This document shows positions 35,142 to 44,025 of a stretch of DNA of 64,000 nt, piece by piece. This stretch comes from Anabaena sp. PCC 7108 (GTDB lineage Bacteria; Cyanobacteriota; Cyanobacteriia; Cyanobacteriales; Nostocaceae): the NCBI RefSeq assembly GCF_000332135.1, contig NZ_KB235896.1, positions 4,967,356-5,031,355 on the forward strand, read 5' to 3'. Numbering within the stretch: position 1 is the stretch's first letter; each line of letters opens with the position of its first letter. Below the pieces are notes generated by a model that was given only the letters and a program-made list of their open reading frames with translations, had not been told where the DNA came from and did not search any database. A program made the translations under genes and the position numbers.

Positions 35142-36443
35142 TTACATTAATTCTTTTGATTCTATCAAAATTGGATTAATATCAAACCAAGAACCATCTT
35201 CGTCTCGATATTCAAATACAAACATACTGCGGAGTAAGATATCATATTGTTCTTCACCTCGATAGGTTTTTGTTTTCCATACTTCTCTTAATAACTCCCA
35301 TTCATCAGGTGTAATTCCTAAATTTAACTCATTACAACGTTTTCTGATGACGGTTTCTACACATTTTCGAGAAATTGGTATATCTTCTATTTGTAGACAA
35401 CGAAATAATAACATTAATAGGTTACGCAAATGACCACCGCTAACTTTACAAAGTCGTTCTAATGTTTCAGGACTATCAAAAACTTTTGTAATTAAATTTT
35501 GACTTTGTTCCCAATTTACACTAGGAAAAGCTCTCTTCATTATCATTTCTTTTAGTAATGTAATTCCTATTTGATAATCTGTGCCATTTCTCTGTTTAAT
35601 AGCTACCATTGGTAAGACTTTAGGATCTACGCCAAAGCGATTTGTTAATCTACCTAATGCATTAGAAAATATGAGAACTAGGGGAATTGTATAAACAACA
35701 TGACAGTTTAATTTGTTTAACTGTTCACCACGTTCTACAAATAGGTATTCTGGTTGATATTGACCATTTGGTTTCAGTGCATTATCTACTCTATCGAGGT
35801 TATCAATGATAACTACTAAACCTGATTTACCTTGTTTTTTGAGTCTTTCTTGTGCAGGGATGAGTAATTCTTTATTAATTGATTCTAAAATGCCATTGGT
35901 GCGGGGTTCTAAATATTGTCGGAGTTGACTACGCAGTTTGGGACTATCTTTAGTTTTAGCGGTAATTTTGCCAATACCTACAGATAATTCTGCTTCGACA
36001 CCAATATCTAAAGGGGTTTGTAAAAGTTCAGCTATTTCTGTAAATAGATTTTGAAAATATCCTGGTTTGAGTTTAATTCCTGCTGATTCTAAACTTTGAC
36101 TAACTTCACGGGCAATTGCTAGTAAAATATCTGTAATATCAATATCAGCTAAATCTAAACTTTGACTAGATTCAAAATAAACTACATGAAATCCCTGTTC
36201 TTGTAATTCTGCTTTTAATCTTAGCAATTCTGTGGATTTACCACAACCAATATGTCCTGTAAATAATTGACAAGTTGGTGATTCTGGAGAAAGTAAAGTA
36301 ATAGTGCGTTTTAATTCTCTAATGATTTCTGCACCTCGCACCTCAGAAAAATCAATATAGTATTGTTCATCTTCAGCTTTGCTTTTATCAAGAGTTTTGT
36401 TAGGATTGCAAGCTTGATAAAATCTTTTTAAATCCAGTGTCAT
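35142..36443 (-). CDS. AAA-type P-loop ATPase (KAP/Orc-like), uncharacterised
   Basis: The 433-residue soluble protein begins TLDLKRFYQACNPNKTL, with Walker A LFTGHIGCGKSTELL near residue 65 and Walker B GLVVIIDNLDRVDN near residue 210. A central helical segment and a C-terminal helical or winged-helix part (GGHLRNLLMLLFRCLQ) follow. This is the arrangement of STAND/Orc-type switch ATPases. It lies upstream of the TPR/STAND gene in the same direction. A MITE now splits the 274-base gap between them. I recall this protein next to other NTPase genes in cyanobacteria, without known function. Confidence 0.75.
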   Translation of the reverse strand: MTLDLKRFYQACNPNKTLDKSKAEDEQYYIDFSEVRGAEIIRELKRTITLLSPESPTCQLFTGHIGCGKSTELLRLKAELQEQGFHVVYFESSQSLDLADIDITDILLAIAREVSQSLESAGIKLKPGYFQNLFTEIAELLQTPLDIGVEAELSVGIGKITAKTKDSPKLRSQLRQYLEPRTNGILESINKELLIPAQERLKKQGKSGLVVIIDNLDRVDNALKPNGQYQPEYLFVERGEQLNKLNCHVVYTIPLVLIFSNALGRLTNRFGVDPKVLPMVAIKQRNGTDYQIGITLLKEMIMKRAFPSVNWEQSQNLITKVFDSPETLERLCKVSGGHLRNLLMLLFRCLQIEDIPISRKCVETVIRKRCNELNLGITPDEWELLREVWKTKTYRGEEQYDILLRSMFVFEYRDEDGSWFDINPILIESKELM

Positions 36444-36556
36444 ACTAAATTACCTAAAATGCGCCTAATCATAGTTCCTATCTCAGTAATTATACAGATA
36501 ATGATAGGATTAAGCCAGAAACTAGACTCCTGATAGCATAAGGAAATTATTTTCAA

Positions 36557-37495
36557 ATGGTTTTTTTTAATAAAGACGAACAACTAGAACATCTCGGTAA
36601 TGAAATTTTAGAAGCAACTTGGTCTCAATTTGATAGTCTAGCCCATAATCAAATAGCTTTAACTTGGGTTGTTTATGATCCTCCAGTACCTGTAAATACA
36701 GGAGGTGCGTTGACTCCTGACGCTTTTTGGAATCATCCTGTGCGGGGATTTAGTTATCGTGGTGGAGAACGCATTTATCCCGCTAGTGTTGTGAAGTTGT
36801 TTTATTTGGTAGCAGTTCATGAATGGTTAGAAAAAGGAATGAGTAACACTTCCAAGGAATTGGAACGCGCCTTGCGGGATATGATTGTTGACTCTAGTAA
36901 TGATGCTACCAGTTTAATTGTCGATATTCTCAGCGGTACTACTTCTGGTTCTGAGTTACCCGCTGGACCTTTTGAAACTTGGAAATATCAACGCAATATT
37001 ATTAATCGCTATTATCAATCCTTGGGGTGGGAGGAAATGGGGACGATTAATGTTTGTCAAAAAACTTGGGGTGATGGCCCCTATGGAAGAGAAAGGGCGT
37101 TTTATGGAGAGATGTTTGAAAATCGGAATATGCTGACTACCAATGCTACTGCTAGGTTATTGCATAGTATCGTGGGTGGGGTAGCGGTGTCGAGTGTGCG
37201 ATCGCAATCCATGATGTCTTTACTCAAACGCAGTATTAACCCTGATGAGTTACCCCAAGATGTAGAAGAAGACCAAGTTACAGGCTTCTTAGGCAGTGGA
37301 TTACCGGAAAATAGTCAGATTTGGTCAAAAGCCGGTTGGACAAGCACAGTCCGCCATGATGCGGCTTATATTGAATTACCAGATCAACGTCCTTATCTGT
37401 TAGTGATATTTACGGAAGGGAAAGCACAAGCCAAAAGCCGGGAAATTTTACCGTTTGTTTCTGGGAAAATTGCGGAAGCGGTTAGTAATTTATAA
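36557..37495 (+). CDS. Serine hydrolase, class A beta-lactamase-like
   Basis: The 312-residue protein carries the SxxK motif (Ser77-Val-Val-Lys80 in YPASVVKLFYLVAV), SND at 114-116 (VDSSNDATSLI), and a KxG-type element in WSKAGWTSTV. No signal peptide is visible. These motifs define the penicillin-binding/class A lactamase superfamily; cyanobacterial members of this length are usually of unknown substrate and not proven beta-lactamases. It is divergent from the AAA ATPase and converges on the MazF-like gene. Confidence 0.85.
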   Translation: MVFFNKDEQLEHLGNEILEATWSQFDSLAHNQIALTWVVYDPPVPVNTGGALTPDAFWNHPVRGFSYRGGERIYPASVVKLFYLVAVHEWLEKGMSNTSKELERALRDMIVDSSNDATSLIVDILSGTTSGSELPAGPFETWKYQRNIINRYYQSLGWEEMGTINVCQKTWGDGPYGRERAFYGEMFENRNMLTTNATARLLHSIVGGVAVSSVRSQSMMSLLKRSINPDELPQDVEEDQVTGFLGSGLPENSQIWSKAGWTSTVRHDAAYIELPDQRPYLLVIFTEGKAQAKSREILPFVSGKIAEAVSNL

Positions 37496-37503
37496 ACATG
37501 ATC

Positions 37504-37543
37504 TGAGTGGTGCGTTAACAGAGTTTAACGCACTCACCACTCA
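37504..37543. terminator. Hairpin between convergent serine hydrolase and mazF
   Basis: TGAGTGG plus TGCGTTAA pair with TTAACGCA and CCACTCA, with a four-base bulge, around a 6-base loop. The arm on the right includes the mazF stop codon. There is no T-run; the structure belongs to the TGCGTTA palindrome family and probably ends both transcripts. Confidence 0.55.
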
Positions 37544-37885
37544 CCCCGGTAAATCTAAAGCAATCAACAAAGCCTGTGCCAAATGCGCCATTACCACATC
37601 AGAAAGTACCCCTCTTAAACGCAAAAAGCGGGTTTTAGACAATACCCGCACCTGATCCGCCATTGCAATCGAGTCTTTCCTCAGTCCGCCATCTGGTGCT
37701 AAAATTAAAACTTGAGTGGGGTAAACTCGCTTCCCGTCTTGATATGTAGTACAGGGTACTGCTAAAACCACTGGGCTAGATAGATTAATCACGTCACGAC
37801 TGACAATAATTACCGGGCGAGTTCCTCCCTGTTCTGAACCTTCAGTCATTTCCAGACGCGCATCATACACTTCACCCCTTCTCAT
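37541..37885 (-). CDS. MazF/PemK family endoribonuclease toxin
   Basis: The 114-residue product begins MRRGEVYDARLEMTEGSEQGG and has the MazF core TRPVIIVSRDVIN, LAVPCTTY and ADQVRVLSKTRF. MazF toxins cut mRNA at short sequences. The start ATG 37885 overlaps the antitoxin stop (ATGA), which fixes the start and implies translational coupling; an upstream in-frame start at 37918 would lie inside the antitoxin gene. The conserved Arg and Thr/Ser of the active site are present in the GTRPVIIVS segment. Confidence 0.92.
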   Translation of the reverse strand: MRRGEVYDARLEMTEGSEQGGTRPVIIVSRDVINLSSPVVLAVPCTTYQDGKRVYPTQVLILAPDGGLRKDSIAMADQVRVLSKTRFLRLRGVLSDVVMAHLAQALLIALDLPG

Positions 37886-38157
37886 CTTGGAGATTCCCCT
37901 AACTGCAACGCCTCCCATTGCGCCGTAGCAAATTCTGCCTCCATTTTTAACACTTCTGTCTGATAATCTGGGTCTTTTGCCATTTCCGCCAAAGCAGCAT
38001 CAATTTCCGCTCTTTTTTGTGCTGCTAATTCCCGCTTCAAAGCTTGCACAACAAAATCATTCCTACTTTTGGCTTTTCCCTCTAACACTGCTTTATCTGT
38101 AGCTTCTAGCAGTTCTTTCGGAATTGTTAACGTTGTGCGGATGGTTTCTGCTTTCAT
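37882..38157 (-). CDS. Ribbon-helix-helix antitoxin paired with MazF
   Basis: The 91-residue product starts with a RHH DNA-binding motif (AETIRTTLTIPKELLEATDKAVLEGKAKSRNDFVVQAL is the whole unit; key residues Thr-Thr-Leu-Thr-Ile in the strand). It continues as a charged, probably disordered toxin-binding tail (DPDYQTEVLKMEAEF). It should repress the operon and neutralise the MazF protein. ATG 38157 is preferred over TTG 38169. It overlaps the toxin by four bases. Confidence 0.88.
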   Translation of the reverse strand: MKAETIRTTLTIPKELLEATDKAVLEGKAKSRNDFVVQALKRELAAQKRAEIDAALAEMAKDPDYQTEVLKMEAEFATAQWEALQLGESPR

Positions 38158-38345
38158 GGCGCGTTCCAAGCTGTGATGTCTGAAGTGATGCTTTATATGA
38201 TATCGTTTTAATCATCAATTGGTAAGTGCAAGTTGGTCATAAATAATTTCCACATTTAGATATTATTATTTCTCCGTATTAGCACCAGTATCATCTGAGT
38301 CAGACTCAATCTTTGCCTGGTCATTGTCAACCCAATTTTTTTTGA

Positions 38346-39461
38346 TTATGAAACTGATTTATTTTTGATTTTTTCTATCAATAAATTTCCTAGATTTATT
38401 CCTCTTTTTTCAATGAGATTTTCTGTAATTACAGCAATCTTATACGTTAAAATAGTTGTGATTATAAAACACATAACTAATAATATATCTTTGGGCAAAA
38501 AAGACTTTAAATAATCGTATATCATTCTAGATAGATCCCATGCAAATAAGAAATGGAATATGTATACAGAAAAAGATACTCTACCTAAATTCATCAAAGC
38601 TTGATGATTGAGAAAATTCTTTTTTGAAGAGAAATTATATAAAAAAACAAAAGACAATCCCGATAAAAATGGCATAATAGCGCCTCGACAGGGGAAATGT
38701 GGCTGAAACATTAAGATCATGGAAATAGCAGTGAAGAAAATAAAAATAATCAGATCAAGCTGCCAATTTAAATATTTTATTAATTGATTTTTATCTATAA
38801 AAAATAAAGTGATACCTAAAAAGAAAACGGGTAATTGATTAATAAGATTATTGTAAATGAATGCATGATTATCAGCCGAAAATCCAGTGGTTATTTGAAA
38901 CCAAAATTGAAAAATAATATTTATCAATAGCATTATTAATGGCAACATTAGATATAAAACAGTTTTTCTTCGCGTGATTTTATTAAATAACATAAATATA
39001 AAGGGGAAAATTACATAAAATGACATTTCTGTACCAATAGACCAACCACCAGGAACAATATTATTATTGGCTGGCGAATAAAATCCATGTAAAAATAAGA
39101 AATTAGTCAAAAGATTCATGAAATTATATTTACTGTCTATTGTTAAATTTCCCAAATAAATATACATCTTGGTGCTACTCCACAGCATATAAAAAAATAT
39201 TGCTGTGTAATACAGCGGTGCTATTCTCAAAAATCTACGAATAGCATAATTTAGCAATTTAAAGTACTCTCCTTGATGTCTTTCCATAGAAAGACACAAG
39301 GTATAAGCAGAAATAACGAAAAACAACTGCACACCCATTTGTCCATATTTGGAAAAATATCGTAATGGTAATGATATTCCAGGAATGCTTTGGCTAGTAT
39401 GAACCAAAATAACTAATAGGACAGCAATTCCTCTTAAAGCATCAATATGTTTGAGTTTCAT
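38346..39461 (-). CDS. Acyltransferase family 3 membrane protein
   Basis: The 371-residue protein has the OafA-like opening LKHIDALRGIAVLLVILVHTSQ, with the catalytic-region His in LVHT, then RRFLRIAPLYYTAIFFY and about ten membrane helices. The motif PGGWSIGTEMSFYVIFPF is typical of acyltransferase-3 enzymes that O-acylate exported polysaccharides. It is AT-rich and stands alone between a toxin-antitoxin pair and the GH15-like gene, which fits accessory DNA. It is not close in sequence to the family member at 15.9-17.0 kb. Confidence 0.88.
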   Translation of the reverse strand: MKLKHIDALRGIAVLLVILVHTSQSIPGISLPLRYFSKYGQMGVQLFFVISAYTLCLSMERHQGEYFKLLNYAIRRFLRIAPLYYTAIFFYMLWSSTKMYIYLGNLTIDSKYNFMNLLTNFLFLHGFYSPANNNIVPGGWSIGTEMSFYVIFPFIFMLFNKITRRKTVLYLMLPLIMLLINIIFQFWFQITTGFSADNHAFIYNNLINQLPVFFLGITLFFIDKNQLIKYLNWQLDLIIFIFFTAISMILMFQPHFPCRGAIMPFLSGLSFVFLYNFSSKKNFLNHQALMNLGRVSFSVYIFHFLFAWDLSRMIYDYLKSFLPKDILLVMCFIITTILTYKIAVITENLIEKRGINLGNLLIEKIKNKSVS

Positions 39462-39804
39462 TAAATTGAATAATTTCCTATTCCAGTAGTCAGCTCTTAA
39501 AAATTAGAATTTAATCAGAATTCCCAATAGCTTTTGTCTCACCTATAACTTAAGAGCTTGATTGCAAATGATTTAATTTACCAGAAAATGGTATGTATCT
39601 TCCAATTTGTGATTAAAATTGGGTAGAAATAGTTTTTTGGTACGGATAAGTAGGAAAATTGTCTTCTAGCTCATATCTCAGTAAACACATAACCCTTAGC
39701 TAGTTGTAATCTTGTCACCATTGACAAAAGTCTTTCTGTATTGAGTTACATTATTTACCTCGCCGTTACAAGGTTGAATTTACCAAGCATTTTTTAAGCA
39801 ACTT
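39462..39804. other. Divergent intergenic region
   Basis: This 343-base AT-rich gap lies between the acyltransferase (minus) and the GH15-like gene (plus). It has no ORF, tandem repeat or strong hairpin that I can see. It should contain both promoters; the segment 39720-39760 (TTGACA followed by AT-rich DNA) is a possible -35 for the plus-strand gene. Confidence 0.45.
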
Positions 39805-42800
39805 ATGAAAACACCGACAGCATTGTCAACTCGTCTGGATAGTTACTACCAGCAAATTAAGACGATTATTCTAACTCGTCAAAATCCCATCACAGGTTTG
39901 CTTCCTGCGAGTACAGCAATTACCGCTCATGGTGATTATACTGATGCTTGGGTAAGAGATAATGTTTACAGTATTTTAGCAGTTTGGGGTTTAGCTCTTG
40001 CCTATCGTAAACTAGACAAGGATGATGGACGCACCTACGAACTTCAGCATAGTGTAATCAAGCTAATGCGTGGCCTACTGTTTGCCATGATGCGACAAGC
40101 ACATAAAGTAGAAAAGTTTAAACATACTCAATCTTTATTAGATGGACTACACGCTAAATATAATACAGCCACTGGTGACAGTGTAGTGGGTGATGACGAA
40201 TGGGGACATTTACAACTTGATGCTACATCAATATTTTTACTGATGTTGGCGCAAATGACCGCAGGGGGATTATCAATTATTTATACAGTTGATGAAGTTA
40301 ACTTTGTCCAAAATTTAGTTTATTATATTGGCCGAGCTTACCGCACTCCAGACTTTGGCATTTGGGAAAGAGGAAATAAAATTAATCATGGTAGTGCAGA
40401 ATTAAATGCTAGTTCCGTAGGAATGGCTAAAGCAGCTTTAGAAGCTATCAACGGACTCAATCTTTTTGGTATACATGGAAGTCAAACTTCAGTCATTCAT
40501 GTACTACCCGATGAAATTGCTAGAGCCAGAATTACCTTAGAATCTTTATTACCACGAGAATCAGGTTCTAAAGAAGTTGATGCAGCGCTTTTAAGTATTA
40601 TTAGTTATCCCGCTTTTGCAGTGGAAGATGTGCAATTGCGAGAACGGACTTTTAAGAAAATTATCACCAAACTCGCAGGTAAATACGGTTGTAAACGCTT
40701 TTTGCGAGATGGACATCAAACCGTTTTAGAAGACACTCAACGCTTACATTATGAACCAGGGGAATTAAAGCAATTTGAAGATATTGAATGTGAATGGCCG
40801 TTATTTTTCACATATTTAGTTCTGGATGGGATATTTCGCGGTGAACAAGAACAAGTTAAACAATATCAACAACTATTAGAATCATTACTTGTAGAAAGTG
40901 AAGGACTAGGGTTATTACCTGAACTTTATTATGTCCCTGCTAAAAACGTCGAAGCCGAAAAATTAGCGCCACAAACTCAACCCCGTTTACCTAACGAAAA
41001 TATCCCTTTAGTTTGGGCGCAAAGTTTATACTTACTTGGTCAAATGTTAAGTGAAGGATTAATAGCAATTGGCGAAATTGACCCTTTAGGTAGACATTTG
41101 TGTATAAACAAAAAACGTGAAGCCTTAATACAAATTGCTTTATTAGCAGAAGACGAAGAATTACAAGCAAAACTAGAAGTTCACGGAATTGAAACCCAAA
41201 CTCCTACCCAAGTTGAACCAATTCAAGTGAGGAAAGCTGAGGATCTTTCTCATATTTATACGCAAATTGGGCGTAATGATAAATTAGGTTTAACTGGCCG
41301 TCCAGTCCGGCGGTTGCGGAGTTTAACAACATCAAGAATTTTTAAAATTTGTGGTGAAACAGTTGTATTTTTGCCATCTTTCCTAGATTCTCAGCAGTTT
41401 TATTTAACTCTTGATTACCATTTTCTGGTAGATCAACTGAGAAGTGAATTAGCTTATATTCAAAAATATTGGAGTGATTTAGGTCGTCCGACTTTGACTT
41501 TAATGTTAACTCACACCATGTTAGAAATCGGTTCCCAAGCATTATTAGAATTAATGCAAGAACTAAAAGATGGTGTTTGTAATGGTGTCCAGGTAAAATT
41601 AGGGCGAATAAATCAGTTGATGCTGACAGCAGGAATGCAAACAATTGATTTTCTTCCCAATGCTGAATTTTCCCAATTACCATTAAAAAATGCCGGGATA
41701 CGTTGCTATTATCTAGCTTATAATCCGGCGAAAAATTGGCGGTTAGGACACACCCAAGAATTCCAAATGGAATGTGAAACTAACCTGAATTCATTGTTAG
41801 TTTATTTGCGGTCATCAGAAAATATTTATGAACAAATAGAGTTATTACAAACTTTAAAACGGTTACAGGGTTTAGAATTTGATACAGGATATGGTGGACC
41901 TGGAAGACCTGTAACAGTAGCAGATTTATTGGATGAAGTTTACACCAAAGCCGGAGATTTAGGTATTTGGGCGGTGGTGCGTCGCGCTGCGGGTTTACGC
42001 CAAATGGTGGATATTGGCTTGTCAGATGCAGTCACAAGTATAGTGGTACGAGGTAAGCAAATTGCTGTAGGTAGGGCTTACAGTGAGGCTTCTCTGATGG
42101 TTGTACCCATGTCTCACCATGAAATTGCGGAAAAAATCAATAACTTCTGTCGTGAGGATATCCGCGATCGCGTTTTGACCCAAGAGATTTTGATTTATTT
42201 GGGTATATTAATCAAATCAGAACCAGAATTATTTCAAGGACTGCTAACACTAAGAGTTGGTTATTTGATTCTCTTAATTACCAGCGAACTAGCTCAAGAA
42301 CTGCACGTTACTCAAGATGAAGCCTACGATTACTTAATGCAACTTTCGCCATTTGAAGTAAAAATCCGCTTGTATAAAGTCTTAACTGGTTATAGTGGCG
42401 TAAGTGGTTTATTACGTCAACAAGAATCACTTCACGTCAAACAAAAAGAAAGTGATATCGCTTGGGTAGTTTCACCTGCAATTAGCGAAGAAATTGCCAG
42501 TAATTCCGAAAATTGGCGGAGATTTCGCCAAGCAGAAGGCGCACTGAATCGAGTTCCCAAAAACTTTTTTAAACAAGTTTGGCTATTAATGGAACATTGT
42601 AAAGGTCTAGTAATTGGCGATAAATTAGAACGACGCAATCGTTTAGATAGTGAAGTAATGCTTTCAGAAATGACATCAGGAGAAAGAAATTTTGCTTTGC
42701 TAGTTGAACATTTGCTGAATAAAATTGAAGCCCCAGAATATCGCCAAGTTAATGTAGAAGCATTGATGGAATTAGCCGCAATAGTCGCTAATAACCCCAG

Positions 42801-43011
42801 CTTGCAAATTGAAGAATATATAGTTTTAGATGTGTTAGTAGGTCACGCAGTGCGGTTAGCATGGCTAGAAAATTATCCCCATCGCAGTCATCATTATGAT
42901 GAAGATAAAGGTTTAGCATGGCCACATTTTTACAACACTTCTCCTCAAGATTCCGCTAATTATATTTTGAAGGCGTTTAGATTTTTGATAGAGTTTGGAG
43001 AAGATGCTTAA
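39805..43011 (+). CDS. GH15/phosphorylase b kinase alpha/beta-like protein
   Basis: The 1068-residue protein begins with the PhK alpha/beta signature (SYYQQIKTIILTRQNPITGLLPAS, YTDAWVRDNVYSILAVWGLAL, DEWGHLQLDATSIFLLML), a glucoamylase-like (alpha/alpha)6 barrel, to about residue 420. A long C-terminal region resembles the eukaryotic kinase regulatory domains (GGPGRPVTVADLLDEVYTKAG). Cyanobacterial copies are conserved, and the role is probably in glycogen or glucan metabolism. Whether the barrel is catalytic is not known. It lies alone, with no glycogen genes adjacent. Confidence 0.85.
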   Translation: MKTPTALSTRLDSYYQQIKTIILTRQNPITGLLPASTAITAHGDYTDAWVRDNVYSILAVWGLALAYRKLDKDDGRTYELQHSVIKLMRGLLFAMMRQAHKVEKFKHTQSLLDGLHAKYNTATGDSVVGDDEWGHLQLDATSIFLLMLAQMTAGGLSIIYTVDEVNFVQNLVYYIGRAYRTPDFGIWERGNKINHGSAELNASSVGMAKAALEAINGLNLFGIHGSQTSVIHVLPDEIARARITLESLLPRESGSKEVDAALLSIISYPAFAVEDVQLRERTFKKIITKLAGKYGCKRFLRDGHQTVLEDTQRLHYEPGELKQFEDIECEWPLFFTYLVLDGIFRGEQEQVKQYQQLLESLLVESEGLGLLPELYYVPAKNVEAEKLAPQTQPRLPNENIPLVWAQSLYLLGQMLSEGLIAIGEIDPLGRHLCINKKREALIQIALLAEDEELQAKLEVHGIETQTPTQVEPIQVRKAEDLSHIYTQIGRNDKLGLTGRPVRRLRSLTTSRIFKICGETVVFLPSFLDSQQFYLTLDYHFLVDQLRSELAYIQKYWSDLGRPTLTLMLTHTMLEIGSQALLELMQELKDGVCNGVQVKLGRINQLMLTAGMQTIDFLPNAEFSQLPLKNAGIRCYYLAYNPAKNWRLGHTQEFQMECETNLNSLLVYLRSSENIYEQIELLQTLKRLQGLEFDTGYGGPGRPVTVADLLDEVYTKAGDLGIWAVVRRAAGLRQMVDIGLSDAVTSIVVRGKQIAVGRAYSEASLMVVPMSHHEIAEKINNFCREDIRDRVLTQEILIYLGILIKSEPELFQGLLTLRVGYLILLITSELAQELHVTQDEAYDYLMQLSPFEVKIRLYKVLTGYSGVSGLLRQQESLHVKQKESDIAWVVSPAISEEIASNSENWRRFRQAEGALNRVPKNFFKQVWLLMEHCKGLVIGDKLERRNRLDSEVMLSEMTSGERNFALLVEHLLNKIEAPEYRQVNVEALMELAAIVANNPSLQIEEYIVLDVLVGHAVRLAWLENYPHRSHHYDEDKGLAWPHFYNTSPQDSANYILKAFRFLIEFGEDA

Positions 43012-43040
43012 ACGCAGAGGAACACAGAGGTAAGCGCGGC
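43011..43040. repeat. Left inverted repeat flanking the GxxExxY gene
   Basis: AACGCAGAGGAACACAGAGG follows the GH15-like stop at once. Its reverse complement, with two mismatches in the first 22 bases, lies at 43490-43511 right after the GxxExxY gene. A related piece (GAGGAACGCGGAGA) directly precedes the GxxExxY start codon, and a hairpin (GAAAAGTT...AACTTTTC, 43040-43086) lies between. Confidence 0.75.
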
Positions 43041-43104
43041 GAAAAGTTCCTCGAAGCCGGGTTTCCCGGCGTAGGAAACTTTTCAAGACAGAGGAACGCG
43101 GAGA

Positions 43105-43482
43105 ATGAGAGAGAATGAGTTAAGTGGGTTGATTATTGGTTGTGGGATGAGGGTGCATACTGCTTTGGGACCTGGGTTATTAGAGTCAGCTTATGAGGAA
43201 TGTTTGGACTATGAACTCCAAAAAGCCAATCTCAATGTTGGTAGACAAATTCCTGTCCCCTTGATTTACGAAAATGTCAAATTAGATTGTGCTTATCGGT
43301 TAGATTTGCTAGTCGAAAACAAAATCATAGTCGAAGTTAAAGCAGTAGAATCCTTAAACCCAATCCACTCCGTTCAACTTCTCACCTATCTCAAACTAGC
43401 CAAATGTAAACTCGGACTCCTCATCAACTTTAACGTCCTCCACCTCAAAGATGGCATCAAACGAGTAGCTAACAACCTCTAA
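43105..43482 (+). CDS. GxxExxY protein (PD-(D/E)XK nuclease-like)
   Basis: The 125-residue product has the naming motif GLLESAYEECLDYEL and the nuclease-like core YRLDLLVENKIIVEVKAVESL (D, E and K of the PD-(D/E)XK fold), ending LLINFNVLHLKDGIKRVAN. Family members are common in cyanobacteria and other environmental bacteria; their function is unknown. The ribosome-binding purines upstream of the ATG are part of a repeated sequence. The gene is bracketed by inverted repeats, so it may travel with them. Confidence 0.9.
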   Translation: MRENELSGLIIGCGMRVHTALGPGLLESAYEECLDYELQKANLNVGRQIPVPLIYENVKLDCAYRLDLLVENKIIVEVKAVESLNPIHSVQLLTYLKLAKCKLGLLINFNVLHLKDGIKRVANNL

Positions 43483-43511
43483 CTCCGCGTACCTCCGCGT
43501 TCCTCTGCGTT
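43483..43511. repeat. Right inverted repeat flanking the GxxExxY gene
   Basis: CGCGTTCCTCTGCGTT and the preceding CTCCGCGTACCTC mirror the repeat at 43011-43040. An 8-base A-run follows (43513-43519), which on the minus strand would be a T-run just past the DUF1232 gene stop at 43521. Confidence 0.75.
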
Positions 43512-43520
43512 AAAAAAAAC

Positions 43521-43823
43521 TTATTTCACAGAAACAGCATCAACATCAACAATATTATCTGTAGATGTAGACTCATTAACGCTAGTTTCTACATCACCTT
43601 TTTTCGCTTTCCAGCCATCAATAACTAATCCAGAAACTTCAGAAACTAGTAAAGTCAACAGCAGAACATCATCAATTTGTCCAATAACAGGTATGAAGTC
43701 GGGAGCAATATCTATGGGGCTAAGAAGATATGCTATTGTACCGAGAATTACCCACCAACGGTATTTGGGATTACGAAGTGTGTTCCGATACCATGTGTAA
43801 AGCGATTGAATTGAGAAGTTCAT
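43521..43823 (-). CDS. DUF1232 (YkvA family) membrane protein
   Basis: The 100-residue product has the YkvA motif RWWVILGTIAYLLSPIDIAPDFIPVIGQIDDVLLLTLLV, in which the Asp-rich turn SPIDIAPDFIP is the family hallmark, and a polar Ser/Thr/Asp tail. It is a small one- or two-helix membrane protein of unknown function. It converges on the GxxExxY gene and is preceded by a 200-base gap to exbB. Confidence 0.9.
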   Translation of the reverse strand: MNFSIQSLYTWYRNTLRNPKYRWWVILGTIAYLLSPIDIAPDFIPVIGQIDDVLLLTLLVSEVSGLVIDGWKAKKGDVETSVNESTSTDNIVDVDAVSVK

Positions 43824-44025
43824 ATTTCTAACCTCCGGTTATTTTTTATTTTGGCAAATAATCCTCTAAACTCCCGGTGGGAATAACCGCCCTAGTGTGT
43901 ATAGAAGATGGTATCACTAAGGAGTTGTTAGCTACTTACCTGAGAATAGAGTCAGTAAATGTGGTAATGGTGCATTAATCTCTAGAATTAAGATGCTCTA
44001 GTAATGGAGGGAGGAAACCTACACA

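Noticed and set aside
35032-35265. 77-codon plus-strand ORF
   Set aside because: It runs through the right end of the MITE and the 3' end of the AAA ATPase gene.
36557-37495. Antibiotic-resistance beta-lactamase
   Set aside because: SxxK and SND motifs fit, but no signal peptide or class A omega-loop motif could be confirmed; it is kept as a serine hydrolase.
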